A DNA stretch of 43,961 nucleotides from Candidatus Omnitrophota bacterium (GCA_030692055.1 JAUYCY010000040.1:1-43961); one strand, 5' to 3'. Positions 20,958-29,786 are shown, counted from the first letter of the stretch. Program-made: numbers and translations. Notes: generated by a model not told the origin, from the letters alone.

Positions 20958-21722
20958 ATGAGCGGGGATATAGTAATTAAAATAGAGAATTTAACCAAAT
21001 GCTACGGCGATATTCTTGCCGTTGACCATATCAACTTTGAGGTTGCCAAAGGTGAGGTTTTTGGATTTTTAGGCCCGAATGGCGCTGGGAAAACTACAAC
21101 CTTAAGGATGCTTACAGGGCTTTCTAAACCTACAGACGGCAAGGCATTTATTTTGGGGCTTGATATCAATTCACAAATTGTGCAGATAAAGAAACATATT
21201 GGGGTCGTTCCAGAAATTTCCAATCTCTATGATGAACTATCTGCAATGGATAATCTGATATTTATGGCGCAACTTTATGGTGTCCCTGCACTTGAGCGCA
21301 AGAAAAAAGCGCAAGATTTATTGAAAACCTTTAGGCTTTATGAGCGTAAAGACAGCCCCTTTCGCACATTTTCCCGCGGTATGAAACGGGCTTTAACAAT
21401 TGCCGTAGCTCTAATTCACAATCCTAAAATTATTTTTTTGGATGAGCCTACAGTTGGCTTAGATGTAGTAGCAGCTCGTTCTTTACGCAATTTGATATCT
21501 AATCTTCGCCAACAGGGAATAACTATTTTTCTTACCACCCACTACTTAGAAGAAGCAGACCTTTTATGTGACCGTGTGGCAATTCTGGTAAAGGGGAGAA
21601 TTTTGGCAATTGATACTCCTTTAAGCTTAAAGACAAAAACTGATAAGAAATCATTGGAAGAAGCGTTTATGAAAATTACAGGCTTAGAGCCAGAGGTTTT
21701 AGCAATTGAAAAAGGAAAGTAA
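20958..21722 (+). CDS. ABC-2 type transporter, ATP-binding protein
   Basis: A 254-residue ATPase with Walker A GPNGAGKTT, Q-loop region near VVPEISNLYDEL, signature FSRGMKRALTIA, Walker B IIFLDEPTVGLD and the H-loop TTHYLEEAD. It belongs to the DrrA/CcmA-like drug or lipid exporter class. The paired permease follows directly. What it exports is unknown; its place between two ferredoxin-ATPases suggests something linked to metal or thiol stress. Confidence 0.92.
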   Translation: MSGDIVIKIENLTKCYGDILAVDHINFEVAKGEVFGFLGPNGAGKTTTLRMLTGLSKPTDGKAFILGLDINSQIVQIKKHIGVVPEISNLYDELSAMDNLIFMAQLYGVPALERKKKAQDLLKTFRLYERKDSPFRTFSRGMKRALTIAVALIHNPKIIFLDEPTVGLDVVAARSLRNLISNLRQQGITIFLTTHYLEEADLLCDRVAILVKGRILAIDTPLSLKTKTDKKSLEEAFMKITGLEPEVLAIEKGK

Positions 21723-21723
21723 G

Positions 21724-22452
21724 ATGTGGCGCGATAACTTACGAGGCATATTCCATATCGCCTTAAAAGATATAAAGACCTACTATTTTAAGCCGCCGGC
21801 AATCAGTTGGGGCATTGTCTTTCCGATTACCTGGATTTTAGCCTTTTATTTAAGAAATCCTGGAGATTTTAAAGAATTAGTACCCGGATTGATTGCGATG
21901 ACGATTCTTTTCAGCACTACCGCTGCCGAGGCAGTGGTCATAAATTTTGAATTAAGGCTTGGAACTTTAGAAAGATTGCTTTTAGCACCTATCAGTATAG
22001 CCGGGGTACTTCTGGGAAAGGTGCTGGGAGGTGTTATTTTCGGCTTTTTGATGACAACTATAGTAACGATAGGTTCTGTGGTAGTGCTTAGACTGCATCC
22101 CAACGTACTTTACCTTATTTTAATAATTCTTCCTTCGCTCTTTGTATTCTCTTCCCTTGGCGCTCTTTTATGTGTGATGGTGAAAGAAGTTTTTGAGGCC
22201 CAAACATTACTTAATCTTCCTCGATTCTTAATGGTATTTTTGAGCGGCGTTATCTATCCGGTTTCAAAGATGCCTTTGATATTGCAATTTCTTTCTTACG
22301 CATTACCTCTTACTTACACGGTAGAGGGCTTGCGATTTTCATTTTCAGGTGGCTTAAATAAAATAATTTTTCTCTATACCCTAATACTTATTGGCTTTTT
22401 TATTCTTTTCATTCTTCCGGCAGTAAAGTTACTACATAAAAAGTTTGAATAG
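21724..22452 (+). CDS. ABC-2 type transporter permease
   Basis: A 242-residue membrane protein with about six hydrophobic segments, starting WGIVFPITWILAFYL and including MTILFSTTAAEAVVINFELRLGTLERLLLAPIS, the usual ABC-2 permease motif with its E-x-R-GTLE stretch. ATG 21724, two bases after the ATPase stop, has an AAAGGAAAG ribosome site. An upstream in-frame TTG inside the ATPase gene is less likely. Confidence 0.88.
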   Translation: MWRDNLRGIFHIALKDIKTYYFKPPAISWGIVFPITWILAFYLRNPGDFKELVPGLIAMTILFSTTAAEAVVINFELRLGTLERLLLAPISIAGVLLGKVLGGVIFGFLMTTIVTIGSVVVLRLHPNVLYLILIILPSLFVFSSLGALLCVMVKEVFEAQTLLNLPRFLMVFLSGVIYPVSKMPLILQFLSYALPLTYTVEGLRFSFSGGLNKIIFLYTLILIGFFILFILPAVKLLHKKFE

Positions 22453-22460
22453 GAAATAAG

Positions 22461-23369
22461 ATGAAACAAATAGTTATAATCAGCGGAAAGGGCGGCACAG
22501 GTAAGACAATATTAACCGCATCATTTGCTGCTTTGGCGAAAAATAAAGTTATGGTTGATTGCGATGTGGATGCTGCGGATTTACATCTTTTGCTTAACCC
22601 GAACATAAAAGAAAAAAATGAATTTAGGAGCGGAAAAACCGCTAGGATTGATAAGGAAAAATGCGTTAAATGCGGCAAGTGTATAGAGGTTTGCCGTTTT
22701 TCCGCCATAGGCGTATCCCCGCCCGACCGGCAGGTGGGCGTCTCAGGCGGAGAGGCAATAAATGACGATTTTGAAATTGATGCTGTTGCCTGTGAAGGTT
22801 GTGGTTTATGTAGCCATATATGCCCGGTAAATGCCATAACCATGGAAGAGAATTTATCCGGAGAGTGGTTTATTTCAGAAACTAAATACGGCCCCTTTGT
22901 GCACGCAAAATTAGGTATTGCCGAGGAAAATTCAGGAAAACTGGTTTCAAAAATCAGGCAAGTAGCAAAAGAAATTGCTGAGAGAGAAAAGTTAGATTAT
23001 GTGATTATTGATGGCCCTCCCGGGATAGGCTGTCCGGTAATTGCTTCTTTGGCTGGCGTTGATTTAGCTATTATTGTTACTGAACCAACATTGTCAGGGA
23101 TACATGATATGCAAAGAGTCTTGGAAGTAGCTGAACATTTTAATATTAAAGCGACAGTTGTAATTAATAAATATGATTTGAATTTAGAAAATTCTCAATT
23201 AATAGAAGAATTTTGTAAAGAGAAAAGTATCAATATTATAGGCCGTATACTTTTTTCCTTAGAGGTAAATCATTCGATAGTTAAGGCTGTGTCGGCAGTT
23301 GAATTTTGTACCGGCGCTGTTCGTGAGGAAATTATTTCTATTTGGAAGAATGTAATGGATAACGCCTGA
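22461..23369 (+). CDS. MinD/Mrp-type ATPase with inserted ferredoxin domain (2)
   Basis: A 302-residue paralogue of the first ferredoxin-ATPase: Walker A GKGGTGKT (9-16), DCDVDAADLH, cysteines at 68, 71, 74, 78 and 111, 114, 117, 121, and IDGPPGIGCPVIAS. The spacing between the two cluster halves is longer than in the first copy because residues about 86-98 (VSPPDRQVGVSGG) are encoded by a palindromic repeat. Paired copies of this type are typical; they may act as a heterodimer. Confidence 0.9.
   Translation: MKQIVIISGKGGTGKTILTASFAALAKNKVMVDCDVDAADLHLLLNPNIKEKNEFRSGKTARIDKEKCVKCGKCIEVCRFSAIGVSPPDRQVGVSGGEAINDDFEIDAVACEGCGLCSHICPVNAITMEENLSGEWFISETKYGPFVHAKLGIAEENSGKLVSKIRQVAKEIAEREKLDYVIIDGPPGIGCPVIASLAGVDLAIIVTEPTLSGIHDMQRVLEVAEHFNIKATVVINKYDLNLENSQLIEEFCKEKSINIIGRILFSLEVNHSIVKAVSAVEFCTGAVREEIISIWKNVMDNA
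22701..22751. repeat. palindromic repeat in frame within the ferredoxin domain
   Basis: Outer TCCGCC (22701) pairs with GGCGGA (22746) and inner CGCCC-G-ACC with GGT-GGGCG (22720-22740, one bulge). It is G+C-rich compared with its surroundings and adds about a dozen residues between the two cluster motifs. Confidence 0.7.
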
Positions 23370-23377
23370 GGTGGAAA

Positions 23378-23782
23378 ATGGGCAAGGATATGATTGATAT
23401 GGGTGGCATGAGTAATTTTAATATCTCTACGCCAATGTCGAGTATTATCAAAAAAGATAAATTTTTTGGAAGGATGAATGACCCTACCGCGTGCGCTGTA
23501 TTTATAGGGCCTTGCGGCGACGAGATGGAGTTTTATTTAGTCATAGAAGAAGGAAGAATTACTGAAGCAAAATGTTATACTAAGGGTTGTGAAGAAACAA
23601 AGATGTGCGGCCTTATGGTTGCTTATCTTGCGCATAATAAAACCATCAATGAAGCTTTAGCAATTTCTGCCGGAGAGGTTATAAAAAAGCTTAAAAACCT
23701 TTCTTTTGAGCACTTACATTGCTCAATACTTGCGGTCAGCACTTTATATAGGGCGATAGCGGATTATTTACTGAAAAAATAA
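23378..23782 (+). CDS. NifU/IscU-type iron-sulfur scaffold
   Basis: A 134-residue protein with the three ligand cysteines of the U-type scaffold in IGPCGDEM (C46), KGCEETKMCG (C71) and LHCS (C115). The region GRITEAKCYTKGC is the standard strand-turn. It assembles [2Fe-2S]/[4Fe-4S] clusters and transfers them. No IscS-like desulfurase is in the window; sulfur might come through the DsrE-type protein. Overlaps the next gene by one base. Confidence 0.87.
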   Translation: MGKDMIDMGGMSNFNISTPMSSIIKKDKFFGRMNDPTACAVFIGPCGDEMEFYLVIEEGRITEAKCYTKGCEETKMCGLMVAYLAHNKTINEALAISAGEVIKKLKNLSFEHLHCSILAVSTLYRAIADYLLKK

Positions 23783-24165
23783 TGGAAAGTTTAGTTAAAG
23801 AATTTTTAGCGCAGAAAAAGTTTGCCGTTATAGGTTCATTTCGTAATGAATCGAAATATGCGTATAAGATTTTAAAGAAATTGAAAAGCAAAGGCTATGA
23901 AGTTTACCCTGTTAACCCAGGCGTTAAGGAAGTAGAGGGAGTAATTTGTTACCCGAGCGTTAAAAATATACCCGTAAAGATTGATGTGGCAAATTTAGTT
24001 ACGCCTGCGCCGGTAACCGAGAAAATTGTTATTGAATGTAAAGAGAATGGTATCAATAGGGTTTGGCTTCAACCCGGAGCAGAAAATGAAAACACTATAA
24101 AATATTGTGAAGAAAATAATATGAAAGTTATATATCAGGCTTGCATTATGTTAAACGCGATATGA
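23782..24165 (+). CDS. CoA-binding protein (YccU/CoA_binding_2)
   Basis: A 127-residue Rossmann-fold protein: KKFAVIGSFRNESKYAYKILKKLKSKGYEVYPVNPG and CYPSVKNIPVKIDVANLVTPAPV are the CoA-binding family signature, ending VWLQPGAENE and VIYQACIM. Placed directly before a CoA-disulfide-reductase-type gene, suggesting CoA-thiol redox handling. Confidence 0.88.
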   Translation: MESLVKEFLAQKKFAVIGSFRNESKYAYKILKKLKSKGYEVYPVNPGVKEVEGVICYPSVKNIPVKIDVANLVTPAPVTEKIVIECKENGINRVWLQPGAENENTIKYCEENNMKVIYQACIMLNAI

Positions 24166-24178
24166 AACAGGAGGGGTA

Positions 24179-25519
24179 ATGTCAAAAAAAGCGGACGTTT
24201 TAGTTATAGGCGCAGGCCCGGCAGGAATTATAAGCGCGGTAACGGCGCGAAAATATTATCCGGATAAAAATATTTTGGTGATGAAAAATGTAGAAAATGG
24301 CGTAATTCCGTGCGGTATCCCTTATATGTTTGCTAGTTTAAAAAATCCGCAAGATAATAAGCTGCAGACAACAATATTAGAAAAAAATAATATCAACGTG
24401 GTTGCTGACGAAGCGATTAAAATAATCCCCTCTGAAAAAAGGGTAGAGGCTAAAAGCAACACGGATTATTTTTATGAAAAACTTATTTTAGCGAATGGCT
24501 CTTCGCCGGTAGTCCCTCCGATAGAAGGCATCAATAAAAGAGGGGTTCATCTTATATATAAAGATTTAGAATATTTAAAGCTTATGATAGATGAGATAAA
24601 AAAAGGTAAAAATATTCTTATTATCGGCGGCGGCTTCATCGGAGTTGAGCTGGCAGATGAATTTTCCAAGCTCAATGGCCTTAATGTGTATTTAGTTGAA
24701 GCTCTTCCTCATTTATTAGCTAATTCCTTTGATGTTGAATTTTCTATTTTGGCAGAAGAGAAATTAAAAACAAAAGGCGTGCAGATATTAGTAAATACGC
24801 GTGTTGAGAAAATTTGCGGCAGCCAAAGTGTTGAAAAAGTATTATTTTCCGGCGGCAAAGAGCTCGTTGTTGATAACGTAATTTTAGCTATAGGAGCTAA
24901 CCCTAATACGAAATTAGCAGAGGCCGCTGGTATAAGGTTAAGTAATGGCAAAGGCATATGGGTGGATGAATATATGTGCACTTCGGAAACTGATATTTTT
25001 GCTGTCGGCGATTGCGCCTGTAAAAGAGATTTTTATACCCGGCGCGATGTGTCTGTAATGCTTGCGTCAACTGCAACCGCAGAAGCGCGCGTTGCCGGAG
25101 CAAATCTTTACCAACTGAAGCTGGTTAGAGAGAATAAAGGGACAATTGCTATATATTCAACATATGTGGATGGTTTAGTTTTAGGTTCAGCAGGCCTTAC
25201 TGAGAATAGCGCATCTAAGGAAGGATTTGAGGTAGTCACCGGTTGCTGTGAGGGAACGGACAAACACCCTGCAAATTTAGCAGGGGCAAGTAAAGTTAAG
25301 GTTAAGCTGATTTTTGCAAAACAGTCCGGAATAGTTATGGGGGGACAAGTTGCCGGCGGCATATCGTGCGGCGAAATGATTAATAGTATAGGGATTGCCA
25401 TACAAAAGAGGGTATCTTTTACGGAGTTTGAGACTTTGCAGGTGGCAACACACCCATATTTAACCAGTGCACCTACGCTATATCCTTTGATATTAGCAGC
25501 GCAGGATGCCCAGATATAA
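24179..25519 (+). CDS. FAD-dependent CoA-disulfide reductase / NADH oxidase family
   Basis: A 446-residue flavoenzyme. FAD site GAGPAG (11-16), single redox cysteine C45 in VIPCGIPYMF, NAD(P)H site IIGGGFIGVELADEF, and the second FAD motif DIFAVGDCA; a dimerisation domain fills the C-terminus. The one catalytic Cys near residue 43 is characteristic of CoA-disulfide reductase, persulfide reductase and Npx/Nox. Ribosome site AGGAGGGG. It could reduce CoA disulfide or CoA persulfide, matching the CoA-binding and sulfur-relay neighbours. Confidence 0.88.
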   Translation: MSKKADVLVIGAGPAGIISAVTARKYYPDKNILVMKNVENGVIPCGIPYMFASLKNPQDNKLQTTILEKNNINVVADEAIKIIPSEKRVEAKSNTDYFYEKLILANGSSPVVPPIEGINKRGVHLIYKDLEYLKLMIDEIKKGKNILIIGGGFIGVELADEFSKLNGLNVYLVEALPHLLANSFDVEFSILAEEKLKTKGVQILVNTRVEKICGSQSVEKVLFSGGKELVVDNVILAIGANPNTKLAEAAGIRLSNGKGIWVDEYMCTSETDIFAVGDCACKRDFYTRRDVSVMLASTATAEARVAGANLYQLKLVRENKGTIAIYSTYVDGLVLGSAGLTENSASKEGFEVVTGCCEGTDKHPANLAGASKVKVKLIFAKQSGIVMGGQVAGGISCGEMINSIGIAIQKRVSFTEFETLQVATHPYLTSAPTLYPLILAAQDAQI

Positions 25520-25529
25520 GCAGAGGCAG

Positions 25530-26306
25530 ATGAAAAAAAAATTTAAATATGTTTATGGCCCGGTTTTTTCCTGGAGGTTAGGGGTGTCTTTAGGGATTGA
25601 CCCCATATCCGCAGAACATAAAATTTGCAGTTTTAATTGCACTTACTGTCAGCTTGGTGAAACGAAAGTTTTAAGCGACGAAAGAAAAGATTTTGTTTCC
25701 GTAAGCGAGATTATAGAGGAAATCGATTTATTGCCTTCTTTAAGTGCAGATGTTATTACTTTTTCAGGGAGAGGAGAGCCTACTTTGGCGGCGAATTTAG
25801 GGCAAATGCTTAGGGCTATAAAGAAGATAAGGAAAGAGCGCCTTGCGGTAATTACGAATACCTCTCTTATTAGCAGAGAAGATGTCCGTAATGATTTATC
25901 CTATGCTGATATTGTGATTGCTAAGCTTGATGCACCCTCTCAAAAAAGCTTTGAGGTAATTAACCAGCCTATAGAAACAGTTTGTTTTGATGCGCTAATA
26001 CAAGGGATAAAGAATTTCAGGAATATTTTTAAAGGAAAGCTTGCCTTACAGGTTATGTTTATCAGCAAAAATAAAGAGTATGCCGAAGAGATTGCGCGTA
26101 TTGCAAAAGAAATTAGCCCGGCGGAAGTCCAGATAAATACTCCTTTAAGGCCGTGCAAGGAAAGGCCGTTGCCAAAGGCAGAATTAGATATTTTAAAAAA
26201 GCATTTTGAGGGATTAAAAAGTATTTCAGTATATGACATTGAGAAAAAGAAAGTTCAGCCGCTTAGCGATAAAAATACATTAGAAAGAAGAGGAAAGGCA
26301 TATTGA
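25530..26306 (+). CDS. radical SAM protein (TYW1/COG0731-like)
   Basis: A 258-residue radical SAM enzyme: VFSWRLGVSLGIDPIS leads to C-x3-C-x2-C in CSFNCTYC (C33, C37, C40), then TFSGRGEPTLAANLG (the GGE-like motif). The family resembles the wyosine-type radical SAM proteins but here probably has a metal- or cofactor-linked role. ATG 25530 (after AGAGGCAG) is preferred; an upstream ATG at 25506 overlaps the reductase gene. Confidence 0.86.
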   Translation: MKKKFKYVYGPVFSWRLGVSLGIDPISAEHKICSFNCTYCQLGETKVLSDERKDFVSVSEIIEEIDLLPSLSADVITFSGRGEPTLAANLGQMLRAIKKIRKERLAVITNTSLISREDVRNDLSYADIVIAKLDAPSQKSFEVINQPIETVCFDALIQGIKNFRNIFKGKLALQVMFISKNKEYAEEIARIAKEISPAEVQINTPLRPCKERPLPKAELDILKKHFEGLKSISVYDIEKKKVQPLSDKNTLERRGKAY

Positions 26307-26373
26307 AAACATATTTAGATTGTATGGAATTTTTAGAGATAAAAAAATACCCTCAAAAAATCCGGAGGTAGTT

Positions 26374-26607
26374 ATGCCGACATACGAATATTTATGCGAA
26401 TCCTGCGGCTATAAATTTGAGAGATTTCAAAAGATGAGCGATGCGCCAATTAAAGAATGTCCGCAGTGTGGGAAAGAGGTAAAAAGGATAATAGGCGCAG
26501 GTATGGGGGTGATTTTCAAAGGCAGCGGTTCAATCAAGACTTGCTGCGGTAGGACTGAGCGTTGCGATAAACCACCGTGCTTAGATACAGGAGAATGTAA
26601 GCGATGA
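26374..26607 (+). CDS. FmdB-family zinc ribbon protein
   Basis: A 77-residue protein opening MPTYEYLCESCGYKFERFQKM, the FmdB signature, with the second C-x2-C in ECPQCGKEVKRIIG, then a cysteine-rich tail (TCCGRTERCDKPPCLD) that may bind another metal. TCCGGAGG precedes the ATG. Overlaps the next gene by four bases. Role unknown. Confidence 0.88.
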   Translation: MPTYEYLCESCGYKFERFQKMSDAPIKECPQCGKEVKRIIGAGMGVIFKGSGSIKTCCGRTERCDKPPCLDTGECKR

Positions 26608-27314
26608 ATATCAAAATTATTGCAGTTGGTTCAAGTAAATGGGAGCGGTTCATCCGAAAATGGGGAATATCTTTTCTTATAGGAAAGGATGTCTTATTTG
26701 ATACCTTTGGCTCACCGTATGTTTTTTTACAAAATATTAAAAGATACAATATTGATTTGTCCAAGATACGCCACATCGTTATTTCTCATGATGACTGGGA
26801 CCATATTTCAGGGTTATGGTGCGTGATTGATAGATATAAAGATTTAACTGTCTATATTTGCCCAAATTTTAAACAGGATATAAAAGAAAGGATTGAATCA
26901 TTTGGTGCTAAGGTTATTGAGGTGGATAAACCGATAAAAATTACAGATACCATATATGCTACCGGCGAGTTAAGAAGCGAATCCGACAGCAGGACTATTT
27001 ATGAGCAATCATTAGTAATAAAAACCATCAAAGGTTTGGCTGTAGTTACCGGCTGCGCTCATCCTGGAATAATTGCAATTCTTGATAATATCAATAAATA
27101 TTTTAACGAACAAATTTATTTAGTGGCGGGAGGATTTCATCTAAAAGATAAGCCTGATTATGAAATTAATCAAATTATCTCTGTGTTTAAAAAACGCGGA
27201 GTTAAAAAAGTTACGCCTATACATTGTACCGGCAGATTAGCTATTGGATTATTTAGGAAGGAATATGGCGATAATTTTATCAAGATTGTCCCAGGCAGTA
27301 TTATAGAGGTATAG
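26604..27314 (+). CDS. MBL-fold metallohydrolase with altered metal motif
   Basis: A 236-residue metallo-beta-lactamase-fold protein. The motif reads SHDDWDHISG where family members have H-x-H-x-D-H, so the middle histidine is aspartate. Other metal-site pieces: VVTGCAHPG, VAGGFHL and TPIHCTG. It resembles the group of MBL proteins near tetrahydromethanopterin/dihydropterin synthesis in archaea (AGGFHL). The D-for-H change may shift metal preference, for example toward iron. Confidence 0.82.
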   Translation: MNIKIIAVGSSKWERFIRKWGISFLIGKDVLFDTFGSPYVFLQNIKRYNIDLSKIRHIVISHDDWDHISGLWCVIDRYKDLTVYICPNFKQDIKERIESFGAKVIEVDKPIKITDTIYATGELRSESDSRTIYEQSLVIKTIKGLAVVTGCAHPGIIAILDNINKYFNEQIYLVAGGFHLKDKPDYEINQIISVFKKRGVKKVTPIHCTGRLAIGLFRKEYGDNFIKIVPGSIIEV

Positions 27315-27394
27315 TCAAATAATAGAAGTAGGAGGTAGATGGAGAAAGAAATTTAGGGAATCCCTGCGTTTTATCCCAATCACGGAGGTATAAA

Positions 27395-27712
27395 ATGGAA
27401 GTTAAATTGACAGATAGTAATTTTAAACAGGAAATATTAGAGCCAGATGTTACGGTTTTAGTAGATTTTTGGGCTCCATGGTGTGGTCCTTGCCGGATGG
27501 TTGCTCCGGTAGTTGCGGCGATAGCCAAAAAATATAAAGGAAAATTAAAAGTATGTAAGCTAAATGTAGGTGAGGCGTCAAAGACAGCTTCTGAATATAG
27601 TATTATGAGTATCCCCACATTAGCAATTTTTAAAAAGGGAAAAGTGGTAGATAAAGTTATTGGTGCGCTCCCTAAGCCTGAATTAGAGGCTATGGTTGAG
27701 AGGTATATTTAG
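27395..27712 (+). CDS. trxA: thioredoxin
   Basis: A 105-residue thioredoxin with [19 protein letters not shown] (WCGPC active site), the cis-Pro in [11 protein letters not shown] and KVIGALPK at the end. Ribosome site ACGGAGG. Upstream (27315-27394) is a short stretch with a strong AGGAGG followed by a five-codon ATG frame (MEKEI), maybe a vestige. A cytosolic dithiol donor fits the thiol/metal operon. Confidence 0.95.
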   Translation: MEVKLTDSNFKQEILEPDVTVLVDFWAPWCGPCRMVAPVVAAIAKKYKGKLKVCKLNVGEASKTASEYSIMSIPTLAIFKKGKVVDKVIGALPKPELEAMVERYI

Positions 27713-27764
27713 CTAATCAATTTATTAGGCGTAATTCTTAGAATAGCTATATAAGGGGTAGTAT

Positions 27765-28217
27765 ATGGAAGATATAAAAAAGAGAAATAAAAAGTCTATT
27801 TATAAAACAACAGTAACTTGGAGTGAAGAAAGGAAAGCATTTTTGTGTTCGCTTGGTAAACAAACGATTGAAATAGCCGCATCCTTGGAATCTAAAAAAC
27901 ATGAAGGTATGTGGACACCGGAGAAGCTATTCGTGGCCTCAGTAGAAGGTTTTATAAAAGATACCTTTGTAGATTATGCCAAAAGAAGCAACTTTGAATT
28001 TTTAAGTTATGAAAGTGAGGCCGAAGGGGCTGTAGAAAAAGTTGAAGATAAGTTTATGTTTTCTGAAATTAAAATAAGGCCTAAGATTATAGTTGCCTTA
28101 TGTAGCCAAATCGAAAAAGCAAAAGAGCTTATAGGGCTCGCTGAAAAGAATTGCTTTATATCTAATTCTATCGCATGTAAAGTTACAGTTTACCCTGAAA
28201 TAAAAGTAAAATTTTGA
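27765..28217 (+). CDS. OsmC-like protein lacking the first catalytic cysteine
   Basis: A 150-residue OsmC/Ohr fold: TPEKLFVASVEGFIKDTF is the central helix, where the peroxidatic cysteine is normally in a ...GC... position, but here it is VEGF; the later helix has LAEKNCFISNSIACKV with a resolving-type cysteine. Without the first Cys it may not reduce peroxides in the usual way; binding or sulfur-transfer functions are possible. Confidence 0.83.
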   Translation: MEDIKKRNKKSIYKTTVTWSEERKAFLCSLGKQTIEIAASLESKKHEGMWTPEKLFVASVEGFIKDTFVDYAKRSNFEFLSYESEAEGAVEKVEDKFMFSEIKIRPKIIVALCSQIEKAKELIGLAEKNCFISNSIACKVTVYPEIKVKF

Positions 28218-28230
28218 AAAGGTAATTAGA

Positions 28231-28398
28231 ATGCCTGTTTATAGCTATATTTGCAATAGTTGCGGAGTAAATTTTAGTTTAATAATAAAGAAACATTCAA
28301 AGAAAATAAAGCCTAAATGTAAAAGGTGTGGCAGTAAAGATATTGCAAGGTCAAAAGAACCGGCTTGCCCCAAGCGTATCTGCCCTAATTTTGTTTAA
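28231..28398 (+). CDS. small FmdB-like zinc ribbon
   Basis: A 55-residue protein, MPVYSYICNSCGVNFSLIIKK, then KPKCKRCGSKDIAR and CPKRICPNFV: two C-x2-C pairs in FmdB-like order plus a Cys pair at the tail. ATG follows GAAAAGG. Too short to be recognised with confidence, but it forms part of the same run of closely spaced genes. Confidence 0.72.
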   Translation: MPVYSYICNSCGVNFSLIIKKHSKKIKPKCKRCGSKDIARSKEPACPKRICPNFV

Positions 28399-28423
28399 TT
28401 CGGATAGAAGAAAAGGAGTAAAG

Positions 28424-28741
28424 ATGGCTGATTTTAAACAAATAGACGAAGCGCGAAAGTTATTAGGTTTGAAAGAGGATGCGAGCTTAGAAGAAATAAA
28501 AGATGCTTATCGAAATCTTAGCCTTAAGTATCATCCTGACAGATGTAAGGAGCCGCACAAAAAGAAATGTGAAGAGCAGTTCAAGCGGATAGCACAGGCA
28601 AAGGATATACTTTCAAATTATTGCGCAAACTACAGGTTTTCTTTCAAAGAGGCAGATGTAAAGAAAAATACTATGGATAGAGAATTCTATGAACATCTTA
28701 AGAGATTCTATGACGGCTGGTTTGGGGATTTAGGCTTATGA
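28424..28741 (+). CDS. J-domain (DnaJ-like) protein
   Basis: A 105-residue protein whose N-terminal two-thirds are a J domain: ARKLLGLKEDASLEEIKDAYRNLSLKYHPDR (HPD motif present), followed by KRIAQAKDILSNYC and a short unrecognised tail. J proteins stimulate DnaK; here perhaps a chaperone for Fe-S delivery as HscB is, an inference from neighbours. AAAGGAG ribosome site; the earlier ATG in frame overlaps the small zinc ribbon gene. Confidence 0.9.
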   Translation: MADFKQIDEARKLLGLKEDASLEEIKDAYRNLSLKYHPDRCKEPHKKKCEEQFKRIAQAKDILSNYCANYRFSFKEADVKKNTMDREFYEHLKRFYDGWFGDLGL

Positions 28742-29370
28742 ACAATATATTTGACCGTTATTATAAAGAATACGATGCCTGGTATGATAGAAATAAATTT
28801 GTCTATTTATCGGAATTAAAGGCGTTGAAGAAAGTCTTACCAAAGAAAGGCAAAGGCTTGGAGATCGGCGTGGGGACAGGCAGGTTTGCCGCCCCTTTAG
28901 GGATTACAATGGGGATAGACCCTTCGCATAATATGATTAGGATTGCCGAGCAAAGAGGGGTGAATGTCCGCTGGGGCTTTGGAAAGGACTTGTCCTTTGG
29001 GGATGACGTTTTTGATTATGTGGCGATTATCATTACTTTGTGTTTTGTAAAAGAACCGTTAAAAACCTTACGAGAAGCTTATCGGATTTTAAAACAAAGA
29101 GGAAAAATTATTATTGGCATAATAGATAAGAATAGTTTTTTGGGCAAATTTTATCAAAAAAAGAAAAGTATATTTTATCGTCAGGCACACTTTTTTAGCG
29201 TTGAAGAATCGACCGGCTTATTACGTCAGACAGGTTTTAAAAAATTTTCTTATCATCAAACTTTATTTTCCTTGCCTAAAAAAATAAAAGAGGTCGAGAA
29301 GCCTCAAGAAGGTTTTGGCAAAGGCGGTTTTGTGGTAATTTGCGCGCAAAAGAAAGGAGGAGGTAAATGA
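28738..29370 (+). CDS. class I SAM-dependent methyltransferase
   Basis: A 210-residue enzyme: GLEIGVGTGRFAAPLG (motif I), MGIDPSHNMIRIAEQRG, and VAIIITLCFVKEPLKTLREAYRILK. Overlaps the J-protein gene by four bases and the next gene by four, so all are translated together. The type occurs in anaerobe metal/sulfur operons; substrate unknown. Confidence 0.84.
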   Translation: MNNIFDRYYKEYDAWYDRNKFVYLSELKALKKVLPKKGKGLEIGVGTGRFAAPLGITMGIDPSHNMIRIAEQRGVNVRWGFGKDLSFGDDVFDYVAIIITLCFVKEPLKTLREAYRILKQRGKIIIGIIDKNSFLGKFYQKKKSIFYRQAHFFSVEESTGLLRQTGFKKFSYHQTLFSLPKKIKEVEKPQEGFGKGGFVVICAQKKGGGK

Positions 29371-29726
29371 AGAAGCAAGTCTTTGGGTATGAGCTAATAA
29401 TGGATTTGTATGATTGTGATTTGGGAGTAATGACATCTAAAAAAAAGCTTCAAGAATATGTGGATACGCTTTGCCCGCTTATTGACATGGAAAAATATGG
29501 CAAATTGCTTTTGCCGTACTTCGGCACGCAAAAACCGCACACAAAAGGCTATTCACTCGCGCAATTCATTGAAACCAGTTCAATTACAGCTCATTTTTCC
29601 GAACACTGGCGTATTTCCTATATAAATGTATTTTCCTGTAAAACGTTTGACCATAAAGTTGCATTGAGGTTTACAAAAGATTTTTTTAAGGCGAAACGCG
29701 TGCGTTCAAAATTTTTAGTGCGATAG
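29367..29726 (+). CDS. S-adenosylmethionine decarboxylase-like protein
   Basis: A 119-residue protein of the class 1B AdoMetDC (SpeD) size. GYELIMDLYDCD at the start and AHFSEHWRISYINVFSCKTFDHKVALRF align with the usual HIAIHTWPE..YAAVDVFTCG. The processing site is normally Glu-Ser-His; here it reads ETSSITAHF, so the cleavage and pyruvoyl Ser are not obvious. It may be an active variant or a homologue with another role. Confidence 0.72.
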   Translation: MKKQVFGYELIMDLYDCDLGVMTSKKKLQEYVDTLCPLIDMEKYGKLLLPYFGTQKPHTKGYSLAQFIETSSITAHFSEHWRISYINVFSCKTFDHKVALRFTKDFFKAKRVRSKFLVR

Positions 29727-29786
29727 GATGATAATATAGATGCACCAAGTTTTTTCTGTTAAAATGAAAAAAGAAATTAAACTAAA

